This document shows positions 18,489-27,106 of a stretch of 53,445 nucleotides of DNA, piece by piece. The notes below the pieces were generated by a model, which was given only the letters and a program-made list of their open reading frames with translations, did no database searches and had not been told where the DNA came from. The stretch is from Acidovorax sp. Leaf191 (GTDB lineage: Bacteria; Pseudomonadota; Gammaproteobacteria; Burkholderiales; Burkholderiaceae_C). The stretch covers positions 36 to 53,480 of the forward strand of contig NZ_LMPT01000020.1 of assembly GCF_001424425.1 (NCBI RefSeq). Reading direction: 5' to 3'. Within the stretch, counting starts at the first letter, position 1; every line of letters begins with the position of its first letter. The translations under genes were made by a program, and so were the position numbers.

Positions 18489-19221
18489 CGCCGCCCTCCT
18501 TCTCCTGCTGGCTCTCCGGCTCCTGCCACGGCGACTGCAGGCCCAGCGCCGCAATGGCCCGCTGCCAGCGCTTGTCCAGGCTGCCGTCCACCACGGTGCC
18601 GGCGGACTCGACCACGCAGCCGCCAGGCGCCACGGCGGCATCCGCCACCCACTTCACGCCCGGCCCGTCCAGGTCTTCGCGCAGCGGCTGCTCGATTGCC
18701 TGCATGTCGGCAGGGTTCAGGCGGACCATGGCCGGGCGGCCCTCCGTGACGAGCATGTTCACCGCTTCGCGCACCACGGGCTGCAGTGCGCTGGGGTTGA
18801 CCGAAAGCTCTTGCCGCACCACCTGGCGTGCGATGTCGCAGGCCAGCTCCAGCAGTTGCTGCGCCATCTGCTGCTGCATGTCGATCAGGCTCGCGTCGAA
18901 CGCCTGCTCCACGCCCTTGAGCCGCTGGGCGGTCTCCGCGCCCTGCTGCGCGATGTAGGCGTCCATGCGGCGCTGCCACTCGAGTGCCGTCTCGGCCTGG
19001 GCTTGCGCGAACCCTTCGGCATAGGCATCGTCGCACGCTTGCTGGACGAGGGCCTGCTGGGCCGCTTCGTCCACCTCGGGCGGCAGCTCCGCCACCGCTT
19101 CGGCGGGCTCGGGCTCGAGCAGGTCGGAGCCATCCACGGCACCGAACTTCCATTGGGTGAAGTCGCCCACCTCTTCGCTGGGGATGAAGCGGGAGTACGA
19201 GCGGCTAGACGAATGCATCAT
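18478..19221 (-). CDS. fliH: Flagellar export regulator FliH
   Basis: A 247-residue protein that holds FliI. The acidic N-terminal half has Ala/Gln-rich helices ([20 protein letters not shown]). The C-terminal half resembles V/F-ATPase E/delta subunits ([25 protein letters not shown]). GGAGG is eight bases before the ATG at 19221, which overlaps the fliG 3-prime end; a GTG two codons earlier is too close to that site. Confidence 0.9.
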   Translation of the reverse strand: MMHSSSRSYSRFIPSEEVGDFTQWKFGAVDGSDLLEPEPAEAVAELPPEVDEAAQQALVQQACDDAYAEGFAQAQAETALEWQRRMDAYIAQQGAETAQRLKGVEQAFDASLIDMQQQMAQQLLELACDIARQVVRQELSVNPSALQPVVREAVNMLVTEGRPAMVRLNPADMQAIEQPLREDLDGPGVKWVADAAVAPGGCVVESAGTVVDGSLDKRWQRAIAALGLQSPWQEPESQQEKEGGDER

Positions 19222-20200
19222 CACCACCGCCTCCGATCACGATCTGGCCTTCGTCGGACAGGCGACGCACGGTCTTCAGGATTTCCTTTTGCTGCGCCTC
19301 GACCTCGGACAGGCGCATGGGGCCGCGCGACTCGAGGTCTTCGCGCATGGCTTCGGACGCACGCGAGGACATGTTGGACAGGAACTTCTCGCGCAGCTCG
19401 GGCACCGCACCCTTGAGCGCGACGATGAGCGTCTCGGACGCCACTTCCTTGAGCACGGTCTGGATCGCCTTGTCGTCGAGCTTGAGCACGTCCTCGAACA
19501 CGAACATCTTGTCCATGATCTTCTGGGCGAGGTCCGGGTCGTATCCGCGGATCGATTCGAGCACGACGGCGTCCATGTTGCCGCCCAGCAGGTTGATGAT
19601 CTCAGCCGCGGCCTTGACGCCGCCCAGCGAGCTCTTGCGGATCTTGTCGCCGCCGGCCAGCACCTTGAACAGCACCTCGTTCAGGTCCTTGAGCGCCGTG
19701 GGCTGGATGCCCTCCAGCGTGGCCACGCGCAGCAGGATTTCACTGCGCTGGCGGTCCGTGAGGTGCATGAGGATGCCCGATGCCTGGTCGCTGTCCAGGT
19801 GCACCAGGATCGCCGCCACGATCTGCGGATGCTCGTTGCGCAGCAGTTCGGCCACGGACAGCGGGTCCATCCACTTGAGGCTTTCGATGCCCGAAACGTC
19901 GCCGCCCTGCAGGATCCGGTCGATGAGCAGCCCGGCCTTGTCGTCGCCCAGGGCGCGCTTGAGCACGGCCCGCACGTAGTTGCCGGTGTCGGACACCAGC
20001 AGGCTCTGCGCGGACGCGGCGTTGGAGAACTTGTTGATGACCTGGTCGACCTTCTCGCGCGAGACCGACCGCATGCGGGCGATCGTCTCGCCCAGCTTTT
20101 GCACCTCCTTGGGCGAGAAGTGCTTGAAGACCTCGGCAGCCTCTTCTTCGCCGAGGGACATCAGCATGATGGCGGCGTCGTTGAGTCCTTGCTCGTCCAT
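19205..20200 (-). CDS. fliG: Flagellar switch protein FliG
   Basis: A 331-residue C-ring protein that contacts MotA. It has the N-terminal FliF-binding domain (AAIMLMSLGEEEAAEVFKHF), the middle domain with the EHPQ motif (RNEHPQIVAAILVHL) and the C-terminal torque helix with conserved charged residues (FVFEDVLKLDDKAIQTVLKEV). It lies 27 bases downstream of fliF. Confidence 0.97.
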   Translation of the reverse strand: MDEQGLNDAAIMLMSLGEEEAAEVFKHFSPKEVQKLGETIARMRSVSREKVDQVINKFSNAASAQSLLVSDTGNYVRAVLKRALGDDKAGLLIDRILQGGDVSGIESLKWMDPLSVAELLRNEHPQIVAAILVHLDSDQASGILMHLTDRQRSEILLRVATLEGIQPTALKDLNEVLFKVLAGGDKIRKSSLGGVKAAAEIINLLGGNMDAVVLESIRGYDPDLAQKIMDKMFVFEDVLKLDDKAIQTVLKEVASETLIVALKGAVPELREKFLSNMSSRASEAMREDLESRGPMRLSEVEAQQKEILKTVRRLSDEGQIVIGGGGDDAFV

Positions 20201-20227
20201 GGTGGTCGTCCGGAATGAATGGGTTTA

Positions 20228-21916
20228 TCAGGCGGGGTCGCCGTTGAGCCACGACTTCAGGATGTTGGCGACGGCCACAGGATTTTCCTTGGCCAGCACG
20301 CGTGCATCGTCCAGGCGCAACTGCTCGGGCGTTGCAGGCAGCACCTCGTCCTTCTTGTTCGGCGCCGGCAGCGCGGGGCGCTCGGGCGTCTCCGACTCCA
20401 GCGCATCGAGCTGGCCACCGGCCGCAGCGACGGGCTGGGGCTTGGCGGCAGTGCCGCTCTTGAGCGCAGGGCGCACCAGTCCCAGCAGCACCAGGGCCGC
20501 GAACAGCACGGCACCCACCGGCCAGGCAAAGGTCTTGGCCAGGTCGATCACCTCGGGCTGCTTCCACAGCGGGGTGTCGTTGACCGGGGTGGCGTCGACC
20601 AGGAACGGCGTGTTCATGAGGTTGACCGAGTCGCCGCGCTCCTTGTTGAAGCCGATGGTCTCGCGCACCAGGGCGGTCATCTGCTCGAGCTGCTCGGGTG
20701 TCAGCGCCTTGGTGATCGGCTTGCCCTTGTCCTCGGCCGTCTGGTAGTTCACCACCACGGCGGCGCTCAGGCGCTTGACGTTGCCGGTGCTGCCGCGGGT
20801 GACGCGCACGGTCTTGTCCACCTCGAAGTTCGTGGTCGACTCGCGCTTGCTGGTCTGCTCTTCGGTGCCCTGCTGGCTATTGCCGGCTGTGGGTGCAGGG
20901 TTGGCGCCATTGACGGGCGCTGTGGTCGGGGCCGGTGGCTGGTTCGACACAGCACCGGGCACGCCCGTGGCGGTCTTGTTGGCGCTGCCCTTGCTCTCGA
21001 GCACCTGCTGGCTGCGGATGGCGGTGGAATCGGGGGTCTGGTTGGGACGGAACTGCTCGGACGTGGACTCGGTCTGCGTGAAGTCCACTTCGGCCGTCAC
21101 CTGCGCCTTCACGTTGTTGCGGCCGACCACGGGCTCCAGGATGTCCATGATGCGGCGGGTGTACTGCTGCTCGAGCTGCTGCACGTGCAGCAGTTGCTGC
21201 GCATTGACCTCGGTGCCCGTGCCGCCGCCGTCTGGCGACTGCGACAGCAGCTTGCCGGTGTCGTCGAGCACGCTCACGGCCGAGGGCGACAGCTCGGGCA
21301 CGCTGGACGCCACCAGGTGCACGATGCCCGCCAGCTGGGCCCGGTCCAGGATGCGGCCGGGGTGCAGGCTGACCAGCACCGATGCCGACGGCTTTTGCTG
21401 CTCGCGGAAGAAACCATTCTGATTGGGCAGCGCCAAGTGCACGCGGGCACCCTGCACCGAGGACAGCGCCTGGATGGAGCGGGTCAGCTCGCCCTCCAGC
21501 CCGCGCTGGAAGTTCAGGCGCTCCTGGAACTGGGTCATGCCGAACTTGCTGGACTCCATGAGCTCGAAACCCGTCACCGAGCCCTTGGGCAGGCCCTGGG
21601 TGGCCAGGCGCAGGCGCACGTCGTGCACGCGGTCCGACGGGATCAGGATGGCGCCGCCACCGTCCGCGTACTTGTAGGGCACGTTCATCTGCGACAGCTG
21701 GGCGACGATGGCGCCGCCATCCTTGTCGCTCAGGTTGGCGAACAGCACCCGGTAGTCGGGCTGGCGGCCCAGCACGATCGCAGCAATGGCCACCGCGACC
21801 AGCAGCGCCACACCCACGCCCAGCCGCATGCGCTTGGCCCTGTCCAGCGTGGACAGCCGCTGCAGCCAGTTCGGGCTGGCGGGAGGATTGAGGGGTATTT
21901 CAGCAACTGCAGACAT
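20228..21916 (-). CDS. fliF: Flagellar MS-ring protein FliF
   Basis: A 562-residue inner-membrane ring protein. It has an N-terminal transmembrane helix (LGVGVALLVAVAIAAIVL), the YscJ/FliF periplasmic domain (RVLFANLSDKDGGAIVAQL), a second ring domain with a low-complexity loop (about 300-370), a C-terminal helix (VGAVLFAALVLLGLV) and a cytoplasmic tail that binds FliG. It is the first gene of the fliF-fliR operon and diverges from fliE. Confidence 0.97.
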   Translation of the reverse strand: MSAVAEIPLNPPASPNWLQRLSTLDRAKRMRLGVGVALLVAVAIAAIVLGRQPDYRVLFANLSDKDGGAIVAQLSQMNVPYKYADGGGAILIPSDRVHDVRLRLATQGLPKGSVTGFELMESSKFGMTQFQERLNFQRGLEGELTRSIQALSSVQGARVHLALPNQNGFFREQQKPSASVLVSLHPGRILDRAQLAGIVHLVASSVPELSPSAVSVLDDTGKLLSQSPDGGGTGTEVNAQQLLHVQQLEQQYTRRIMDILEPVVGRNNVKAQVTAEVDFTQTESTSEQFRPNQTPDSTAIRSQQVLESKGSANKTATGVPGAVSNQPPAPTTAPVNGANPAPTAGNSQQGTEEQTSKRESTTNFEVDKTVRVTRGSTGNVKRLSAAVVVNYQTAEDKGKPITKALTPEQLEQMTALVRETIGFNKERGDSVNLMNTPFLVDATPVNDTPLWKQPEVIDLAKTFAWPVGAVLFAALVLLGLVRPALKSGTAAKPQPVAAAGGQLDALESETPERPALPAPNKKDEVLPATPEQLRLDDARVLAKENPVAVANILKSWLNGDPA

Positions 21917-21963
21917 CTTGCGTTCCAGTAAGGAAGGCCCGACGAGGGACCAAAGCGTGGGGT

Positions 21964-22006
21964 CGATTATTCGGTCCCGCCTCCGAAATGTTCGCTGAAT
22001 AAGCCG
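21964..22006. promoter_or_regulatory. Possible FlhDC-type inverted repeat between fliF and fliE
   Basis: CGATTATTC (21964-21972) and GAATAAGCCG (21997-22006) form inverted arms 24 bases apart in the 177-base divergent gap between fliF and fliE. Part of the right arm (AATG at 21987 followed by GAATAAGC) resembles the FlhDC half-site AATGGCAGAAATAGCG, but with two extra bases. FlhDC sites are expected here from the family; the match is imperfect. Confidence 0.3.
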
Positions 22007-22093
22007 CGCGTTTGGCCATCAATTCCCAGCGATGAACCCCGGCGCGATGGCTAGGATACGCAGCATACCCCTATTCCCCACGGAACCACAGCC

Positions 22094-22405
22094 ATGGACC
22101 TTCGCATCTCCAGCTCTACCGCCCCCCTGACGGGCGCAGGCGTGGCGCGCCGTGCTGCAGCGCCGCAAAACGACGCCAACGACGTGGGTTTCTCGGGCGC
22201 GCTCAAGGGCGCGCTGCAGTCGGTCAGCGCCGCACAGAACAAGTCGTCCAACCTGCAGACCGAAGTGCAGATGGAAAACCCCTCGGTCAGCCTGGAAGAG
22301 ACCATGGTGGCCATCCAGAAGGCGCAGATCGGCTTTCAGGCCACGCTGCACGTGCGCAACCGCATGGTGCAGGCGTATACCGACATCATGAACATGCAGG
22401 TATAG
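22094..22405 (+). CDS. fliE: Flagellar MS-ring/rod junction protein FliE
   Basis: A 103-residue protein that joins the MS ring to the rod. The C-terminal half has SNLQTEVQMENPSVSLEETM, ALHVRNR-like TLHVRNRMVQAYTDIMNMQV, the typical FliE ending. It is transcribed away from fliF as a single gene. Confidence 0.96.
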   Translation: MDLRISSSTAPLTGAGVARRAAAPQNDANDVGFSGALKGALQSVSAAQNKSSNLQTEVQMENPSVSLEETMVAIQKAQIGFQATLHVRNRMVQAYTDIMNMQV

Positions 22406-22410
22406 CAGGG

Positions 22411-22478
22411 GCACTCCCCTGAGGCGCTGCGCGCCGTCCCCTCGCTCTCACAGCGCTGCGCGCTGTGGGCAAGGGGAC
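22411..22478. repeat. Repeat family B, copy 1 (nested hairpins)
   Basis: CCCCTGAG is followed by GGCGC-TGC-GCGCC (22423-22435), then a longer hairpin: GTCCCCT (22437-22443) pairs with AGGGGAC (22472-22478) and CACAGCGC-TGC-GCGCTGTG (22449-22467) pairs inside it. Related elements lie at 40759-40839 and 47295-47369, each just after the end of a motility gene. Confidence 0.65.
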
Positions 22479-22562
22479 GATGCCCTCGCTGCGGGGCGGC
22501 CCTTGCTGGGCATCTCTCGCGGGGGCCGCGCCGGTATCGAACCGTGGGGGCCTACTCCTGAT

Positions 22563-22605
22563 TTCGTAGCTGCTTGCGCTGGTTGGATAAGCGCTGCGGG
22601 CACTT
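22563..22605. repeat. Repeat family A, copy 1
   Basis: GTAGCTGCTTGCGCT (22566-22580) runs into GGTTGGATAAGCGC. The 19-mer GCGCTGGTTGGATAAGCGC (22576-22594) is identical to 35616-35634 inside the dehydratase gene. GCGCT and AGCGC can pair as a small hairpin. Confidence 0.7.
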
Positions 22606-22692
22606 TTTACCTCCCAAAATACACGCTACGCTCTTGGTATGGGGGACTTCGTTGCCCGTGGAGCCTTCTCGCCAGGAGTCAGGAGCCAATCG

Positions 22693-22745
22693 CTCTTAAT
22701 TTGATAGCTGCTTGCGCTTTATAGACAAGCGGTAGCACCCTATTT
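22693..22745. repeat. Repeat family A, copy 2
   Basis: ATAGCTGCTTGCGCTT (22704-22719) then TATAGAC then AAGCG gives the same layout as copy 1, with CGCTT/AAGCG arms. It is in the same orientation and about 125 bases away. Confidence 0.7.
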
Positions 22746-22755
22746 GGCCCATGAA

Positions 22756-22781
22756 AAAGCCGACCTCGTAGGGTCGGCTTT
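22756..22781 (-). terminator. Intrinsic terminator of fliD-fliS-fliT
   Basis: A perfect 10-bp stem (AAAGCCGACC / GGTCGGCTTT) with a six-base loop lies 23 bases past the fliT stop. On the minus strand it is followed by further T residues. The reverse direction could also stop transcripts coming from fliE. Confidence 0.85.
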
Positions 22782-22803
22782 GTCTTGGGCTTCAGCGCAG
22801 GGC

Positions 22804-23103
22804 TCAGTGCATCATCTGCGGCTGGCCTTCGAACAGGTGTTCGAACTGGGCGAGCCAGGGTTCTGCCAGGCAGCGGATCTGGGCGTCGTTGCGCAGGATG
22901 CGCTGCATGATGCGGCTTTTTTCGCGGCGGTGCTCGGGGAGCAGCTCGTGCTCTTGCGACTTGAAGCGCAGTTGCTCGATCAGCACGGCACAGGCGCCTT
23001 CGTAGCGCACCACGCCGTCCCAGTCCTTGAGCTTGGCAGCCTCCAGCATCTTGGCACTGCTGTCTTCAATCGCCTTGTAGTAATCAATCAGCATGTGGGA
23101 CAT
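22804..23103 (-). CDS. fliT: Flagellar chaperone FliT
   Basis: A 99-residue helical protein, probable chaperone for the FliD cap. It has the FliT-like layout of helices (YYKAIEDSSAKMLEAAKLKDW, CAVLIEQLRF). Families of FliT diverge strongly, so the call rests on size, helices and position three bases after fliS. In enteric bacteria FliT also inhibits FlhDC. Confidence 0.8.
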   Translation of the reverse strand: MSHMLIDYYKAIEDSSAKMLEAAKLKDWDGVVRYEGACAVLIEQLRFKSQEHELLPEHRREKSRIMQRILRNDAQIRCLAEPWLAQFEHLFEGQPQMMH

Positions 23104-23106
23104 GAC

Positions 23107-23565
23107 TCAAGCCTCCACCAGCACGGGCTGGCCAGCGGCAGGGGAATTGGCGGGAGACGCGGAAGCCGCGCCGGTTTTCTTGATCTCGCCCCAGCCCTGG
23201 GCCACGGGTTCGATCAGGCGCATCACTTCCAGCATGATGGCGTCGTCGTTGCGGGCGTTGGCCAGGATCAGGCGGCGCATGCAGTAGTCGTACAGCGCAC
23301 CGAGGTTTTCGGCCAGCTCACCGCCGTCCACCTTGTCCAGCGACGTGCTCAGTCCTTCTTCGAGGATCCGCACCGCCTTGCCGATGGCGTTGACCTTGCC
23401 CAGCACGTCGCCACGGGCCAGGGAGCCCCGCGCGGTGGCGATGGCGTTGAGGACACCTTCATACAGCAATGCGACCAGCTGGTGCTGGTCCATCGTGTGC
23501 ATGCTGGTCTCCACATTGATGCGCTGATAAGCGTTGGCTGCACGAGGGCTGTAGGCGCTGAACAT
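23107..23565 (-). CDS. fliS: Flagellin chaperone FliS
   Basis: A 152-residue flagellin export chaperone. The motif AYQRINVETSMHTMDQHQLV and LLYEGVLNAIATARG are typical of FliS, as is the four-helix region. The last 25 residues are an Ala/Pro/Ser tail. It lies between fliD and fliT. Confidence 0.95.
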   Translation of the reverse strand: MFSAYSPRAANAYQRINVETSMHTMDQHQLVALLYEGVLNAIATARGSLARGDVLGKVNAIGKAVRILEEGLSTSLDKVDGGELAENLGALYDYCMRRLILANARNDDAIMLEVMRLIEPVAQGWGEIKKTGAASASPANSPAAGQPVLVEA

Positions 23566-23628
23566 GCTGACAATCCTTCCGAGGTATTACTTGAGTTATC
23601 GGCCTGCGCCAGAAAAACTGAAGCCTCT

Positions 23629-25062
23629 TTAGCCCGTCGATTTGTTCCAGGCGGCCACCTGCTGCGAGATATAGGTGTTCAGGCCGTTCAAGCTGCTCAG
23701 CTGGGTATCGAGCGCGTTGTAGCGCCGCGTGATCCGCTTCTCGAAGGAGTCGACCTTCTCGCTCACGCGGGTCTGGTCCTGCGAGTTGCGCTTGAGGTTC
23801 AGCTGCAGCGTGTCGTCCTTGGATTTGAAGAATCCGTCGTTGGACAGCAGGTTGGTGGTCAGCGCCTTGAGCTGCACGGCAATGCCGTCCGCCGCGCCGC
23901 CGCCGGTATTGCGAAACAGGTTCTTCACATCGTCCGGATTTTCGGACAGTGCCTTGTTCAGCTTGGTGGTGTCCACCGCCAGGTTGCCGCCCAGCTGCTG
24001 GGTGATGCCCACATCGGCCAGGCGCTGGAAGGCGCCGCCGCCCGTGGTGACCGACTGGATCGCGTTGCGCAGCGAGTTCTGCAGCGCCACGGTCGTGGAG
24101 TCGCCCTGCAGCAGGCCGGCCGACTTGGTCTTGGCGTCGTACTTGGTCGCATCTTGCAGCAGTTCGTTGATGGCGTTGTACGCCTTCACGAAGCCGTCGA
24201 TGTTGGACTGGATCGCCGACTGGTCCTTGCCCACGGTGATGTCGATCGGCGCGGTGGTGACCTGCTCGGCCTTGAAGGTCACGCCGGACACCGTGGACGC
24301 GAAGGTGTTCGTCGCGGACGACACGGCAATGCCGTTCACCGTCGCCTTGGCGTCGGCGGCCACGGCCGTCACGGTGGAGCCGGCCACCAGGCGCGACAGG
24401 CCCGAGGCATCGGTGTTGCCCGCGCTCAGCGGATCGGTGTCGGCGCCTTCCATCACGCTCAGGCGAAAGCCGAACTCCTCGCCCGTGCTCTTGCTGCGCA
24501 GCAGCAGACGCTCGCCCGAGGCGTCCGTGAGGATCGACGCCGTCACGCCCGCATTGGAGCCATTGATCTTGCTGGCCACGTCGGACAGCTTGTCGCTCGC
24601 ACTGACGGTGATATCGACCGGCTGGCCGGACCCGGGCGTGAAAGACGCCGGAGAGACGCTCCACTTGCCCAGCTCCAGGCGCAGCGTACCGGCGCCCAGC
24701 GCACCGCCGACCGGCAGCAGTGCCGCGGAGGCGGTGGCCTGGGCCTTGGCCAGGCTCTGCACCTCCACGCTGAACGTGGTGGGCAAGGTGCCACCGACAG
24801 CGGTGGCGGATACGAATTTGGAATCGGACGAGGTGGTGGAGACACCATTCCAGCCCGTCACGCTGGTCAGCTTGCTCGCGGCATCCTGCAGCGTGGACAC
24901 CATCGACTTGATCTGGCCGAAGGCGGAAATTTTGGTCTTGACCGTGGCGGCCTCGACACCCAGCTTGGTCAGTGGCGCTTTTTCCAGTTCGACCAACTTG
25001 GAAATGATGTCTTTGACATTCAGCCCATTCGTGCCGACACCTACGGATGAAATCGTGGCCAT
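23629..25062 (-). CDS. fliD: Filament cap protein FliD
   Basis: A 477-residue secreted cap protein. FliD_N (MATISSVGVGTNGLNVKDII, about 1-100) and FliD_C (about 230-460, ending QLSSLNGLNTYISQQVAAWN) are clear. AGGAGG upstream of the ATG at 25062 fixes the start. It is the first gene of fliD-fliS-fliT, downstream of and parallel to the minus-strand flagellin. No flaG gene lies between them. Confidence 0.96.
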   Translation of the reverse strand: MATISSVGVGTNGLNVKDIISKLVELEKAPLTKLGVEAATVKTKISAFGQIKSMVSTLQDAASKLTSVTGWNGVSTTSSDSKFVSATAVGGTLPTTFSVEVQSLAKAQATASAALLPVGGALGAGTLRLELGKWSVSPASFTPGSGQPVDITVSASDKLSDVASKINGSNAGVTASILTDASGERLLLRSKSTGEEFGFRLSVMEGADTDPLSAGNTDASGLSRLVAGSTVTAVAADAKATVNGIAVSSATNTFASTVSGVTFKAEQVTTAPIDITVGKDQSAIQSNIDGFVKAYNAINELLQDATKYDAKTKSAGLLQGDSTTVALQNSLRNAIQSVTTGGGAFQRLADVGITQQLGGNLAVDTTKLNKALSENPDDVKNLFRNTGGGAADGIAVQLKALTTNLLSNDGFFKSKDDTLQLNLKRNSQDQTRVSEKVDSFEKRITRRYNALDTQLSSLNGLNTYISQQVAAWNKSTG

Positions 25063-25221
25063 AACAACCTCCTGAACTGGTCCAACGGAAATTATGGCGC
25101 CGAATGGCCGCCAGCATCGTCCGTATTCACACCAGGAAACCCGTCTTATCCAGCGGTCCTGGCACCCGCTGGCTTGAAGTGCCCGATGGCAGCGAAGCAA
25201 TCTGCCGCCAAAAAGCCAAAT

Positions 25222-25247
25222 GGCGGCGACAGAAATCTGCCGCCGCC
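25222..25247 (-). terminator. Probable terminator of the minus-strand flagellin gene
   Basis: GGCGGCGACAGA (25222-25233) pairs with TCTGCCGCCGCC (25236-25247), 12 bp with one wobble pair in the transcript. On the minus strand, a run of five T follows about seven bases later (25214-25210). A smaller GC hairpin lies closer to the stop codon. The distance of the T run from the stem weakens the call. Confidence 0.5.
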
Positions 25248-25293
25248 TGGTCCCGCCGGGGCGCTGCAACGCCCCGACCGCCCTACCCGCCGC

Positions 25294-26784
25294 TTAACGC
25301 AGCAGGGCCAACACACCCTGTGGCAGCTGGTTGGCCTGGGCCACCATCGCCGTGCCGGCCTGTTGCAGGATCTGCGAGCGCGACAGGTTGGCCGTTTCTG
25401 CGGCGAAGTCGGCATCCAGGATGCGGCTGCGCGAAGAAGACAGGTTTTCCGACGTCACTTGCAGGTTGCTGATCGAGGTTTCGAAGCGCGATTGCAGAGC
25501 ACCGAGCTTGGCGCGTTCGCCGTTGATGAAGGCCAGGGCGGAGTCCACGGTCTTCAGGGCGTTGGTGGCGTTGCCGAACGTGGTCACGTCCAGGTTGGCC
25601 ACCGTTTGCAGTGCCGAGCCGCCTGCGTCCAGCTGGTTGCTGGCCGAGGTGATGGCGAAGGACTTTTCCGAGTCCAGCGTGATGTAACCGCCGGTGGACA
25701 CGTTTTCTGCCGTGGTGTCGGCCGTCAGCGTGCGGGCGGTGCCGTTGCTGGCGCCGGCAGCGTCGTAGCCCGTCACCGTCACGGCGGCAGCGTTGGCATT
25801 GGCGGTGTCGCCCACCACGATGTCATTGCCGGTGGCGTTGGTCAGGATCACTTGCGTGCCGTCGGAGCTCAGCGACGCATTGATACCGGTCTTGGCGGTC
25901 TGGTCGTTGATGGCGGACACAGCGGCCGACAGGCGGTCGGTGCCGGTGGCGGACGTCAGCGTGAACGACACGGTGCGGGGTGCGCCGGCGTTGTCGCCTT
26001 CCAGGGTCAGCGAGTAGGAGCCGGTCGATGCCATGCCGCCCAGGCGCACTTCGGTGCGGGCCGTGGCGGTCACGCCAGTGCTGGCCTTGATACCGTTGAT
26101 CTGGTCGGCCGTGGCCTTGGCGGTGGCGCTGGACGCCACGGTCAGGCTGCCGGTGCCCAGGTAGCCGCTGATGGACACAGCGCCGCTGGTCACGCCGTTG
26201 TTCACAGCCGTCGTGCCGCTGGCAGGGGCTTGTGCGCCGATGCCGGAGCCGTTGGAGGCCACGTTCTGGTTGTTGCCGTACACGCTGGTGCGCAGGTTGG
26301 CGGTGGCAGCCACGATGGTCTGGTTGGCGTTGGCGCCCACTTGGAACTGTTGCGTACCGAACGAGCCGTCCAGCAGCTTGGCGCCGTTGAATTCGGTGGT
26401 TTGCGAGATGCGGTCCAGTTCGGAAACCAGTTGGCCCACTTCCTGTTGCAGGGCCTGGCGGTCGCCAGCGCTGTTGGAGGCGTTGGCCGATTGCACAGCC
26501 AGTTCACGCACACGTTGCAGGATGTCGCCCGAAGCCTTCAGTGCGCCTTCAGCGGTCTGCGCCAGGGAGATACCGTCGTTGGCATTGCGAACCGCTTGGT
26601 TCAGGCCGCGGATCTGGCTGGTGAAACGCTCGGAAATCGCGAGGCCAGCCGCGTCGTCCTTGGCGCTGTTGATGCGCAGGCCCGAGGACAGGCGTTGGAT
26701 GGACGTGTTCAGCGAGGTTTGGCTGGTGCCGAGGTTGCGCTGAGCGGTGAGCGAGGCGATGTTGGTATTGATGGTGGAAGCCAT
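25294..26784 (-). CDS. fliC: Flagellin, copy 1
   Basis: A 496-residue flagellin. The N-terminal D0/D1 (about 1-170) and C-terminal D1/D0 (about 410-496) are canonical: [18 protein letters not shown] near residue 32 and [19 protein letters not shown] at the end. The central domain is rich in Ala, Thr and Gly, with many Ser/Thr available for O-glycosylation. TGGAGA before the ATG at 26784 supports the start. It is about 90% identical by eye to the divergent copy 2, with the same length and no gap. A FliA-type promoter lies about 140 bases upstream. Confidence 0.97.
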   Translation of the reverse strand: MASTINTNIASLTAQRNLGTSQTSLNTSIQRLSSGLRINSAKDDAAGLAISERFTSQIRGLNQAVRNANDGISLAQTAEGALKASGDILQRVRELAVQSANASNSAGDRQALQQEVGQLVSELDRISQTTEFNGAKLLDGSFGTQQFQVGANANQTIVAATANLRTSVYGNNQNVASNGSGIGAQAPASGTTAVNNGVTSGAVSISGYLGTGSLTVASSATAKATADQINGIKASTGVTATARTEVRLGGMASTGSYSLTLEGDNAGAPRTVSFTLTSATGTDRLSAAVSAINDQTAKTGINASLSSDGTQVILTNATGNDIVVGDTANANAAAVTVTGYDAAGASNGTARTLTADTTAENVSTGGYITLDSEKSFAITSASNQLDAGGSALQTVANLDVTTFGNATNALKTVDSALAFINGERAKLGALQSRFETSISNLQVTSENLSSSRSRILDADFAAETANLSRSQILQQAGTAMVAQANQLPQGVLALLR

Positions 26785-26921
26785 TGCAAATCTCCAGAAA
26801 GAACTGACTGAATATGGCGTTGCCGCCGGCCGGGGTCGCCAGCACCACGCTGGCCTCCTGGGTTCTCCAGCGCTCCTTAGCCTCTGGTGAACGGCGGGCC
26901 GCTTACGGACCGTTGCAAATG

Positions 26922-26948
26922 TTTTCGGGTCGCCGCCGGAAAACTTGA
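26922..26948 (-). promoter_or_regulatory. FliA (sigma-28) promoter of flagellin copy 1
   Basis: Read on the minus strand: TCAAGTTT (26948-26941), 11 bases, CCCGAAAA (26929-26922). The enteric consensus is TAAAGTTT-N11-GCCGATAA, so the match is 7/8 and 6/8 with exact spacing. The -10 variant ending CGAAAA recurs at flgM (48377-48403). Confidence 0.75.
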
Positions 26949-26956
26949 GGGTCAAA

Positions 26957-26971
26957 CGCACAAGTTGTGCG
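26957..26971. promoter_or_regulatory. Perfect palindrome CGCACAA-G-TTGTGCG
   Basis: Two 7-bp arms flank one central base. It overlaps the proposed plus-strand -35 box and starts nine bases from the minus-strand -35 box. The size and placement fit a dimeric repressor or activator site, but I know of no regulator with this motif here. Confidence 0.45.
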
Positions 26972-26987
26972 ACTTTTTTGCCGCTTA
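26960..26987 (+). promoter_or_regulatory. Possible FliA promoter of flagellin copy 2
   Basis: ACAAGTTG (26960-26967), a 12-base spacer and GCCGCTTA (26980-26987) match the sigma-28 consensus at 5/8 and 6/8. The spacer is one base longer than usual, so this promoter should be weaker than that of copy 1. Confidence 0.5.
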
Positions 26988-27106
26988 TCTCCCCAACGCC
27001 AAAAAGTGGCGTCTCCACAATTCGTCCATCGTTCCCTCATTGACAGCCGGACGGGTGCGCTTGAACCGGCAAACAGATCCGTCTTGCGACGTTAAGGAGT
27101 TTCGCC

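Larger units (their letters stand above)
22406..22803. other. Gene-free gap between fliE and fliT with repeats
   Basis: This 398-base stretch has no convincing gene. It holds one copy of the two-hairpin repeat (22411-22478), two copies of the ATAGCT-GCGCT palindromic repeat (22563-22605 and 22693-22745) and a terminator hairpin. fliE and fliT converge on it. Confidence 0.7.
26785..27106. promoter_or_regulatory. Divergent flagellin control region
   Basis: These 322 bases separate the two flagellin starts. Two FliA-type promoters lie back to back near the middle, with their -35 boxes 11 bases apart. Each predicted leader is about 110-130 bases, and the two leaders do not look alike. A perfect palindrome lies over the plus-strand -35. 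There is no gene here. Confidence 0.65.

Noticed and set aside
22744..25050. 768-codon plus-strand open frame opposite fliT, fliS and fliD
   Set aside because: Shadow of three clear genes, with no domain or ribosome binding site.
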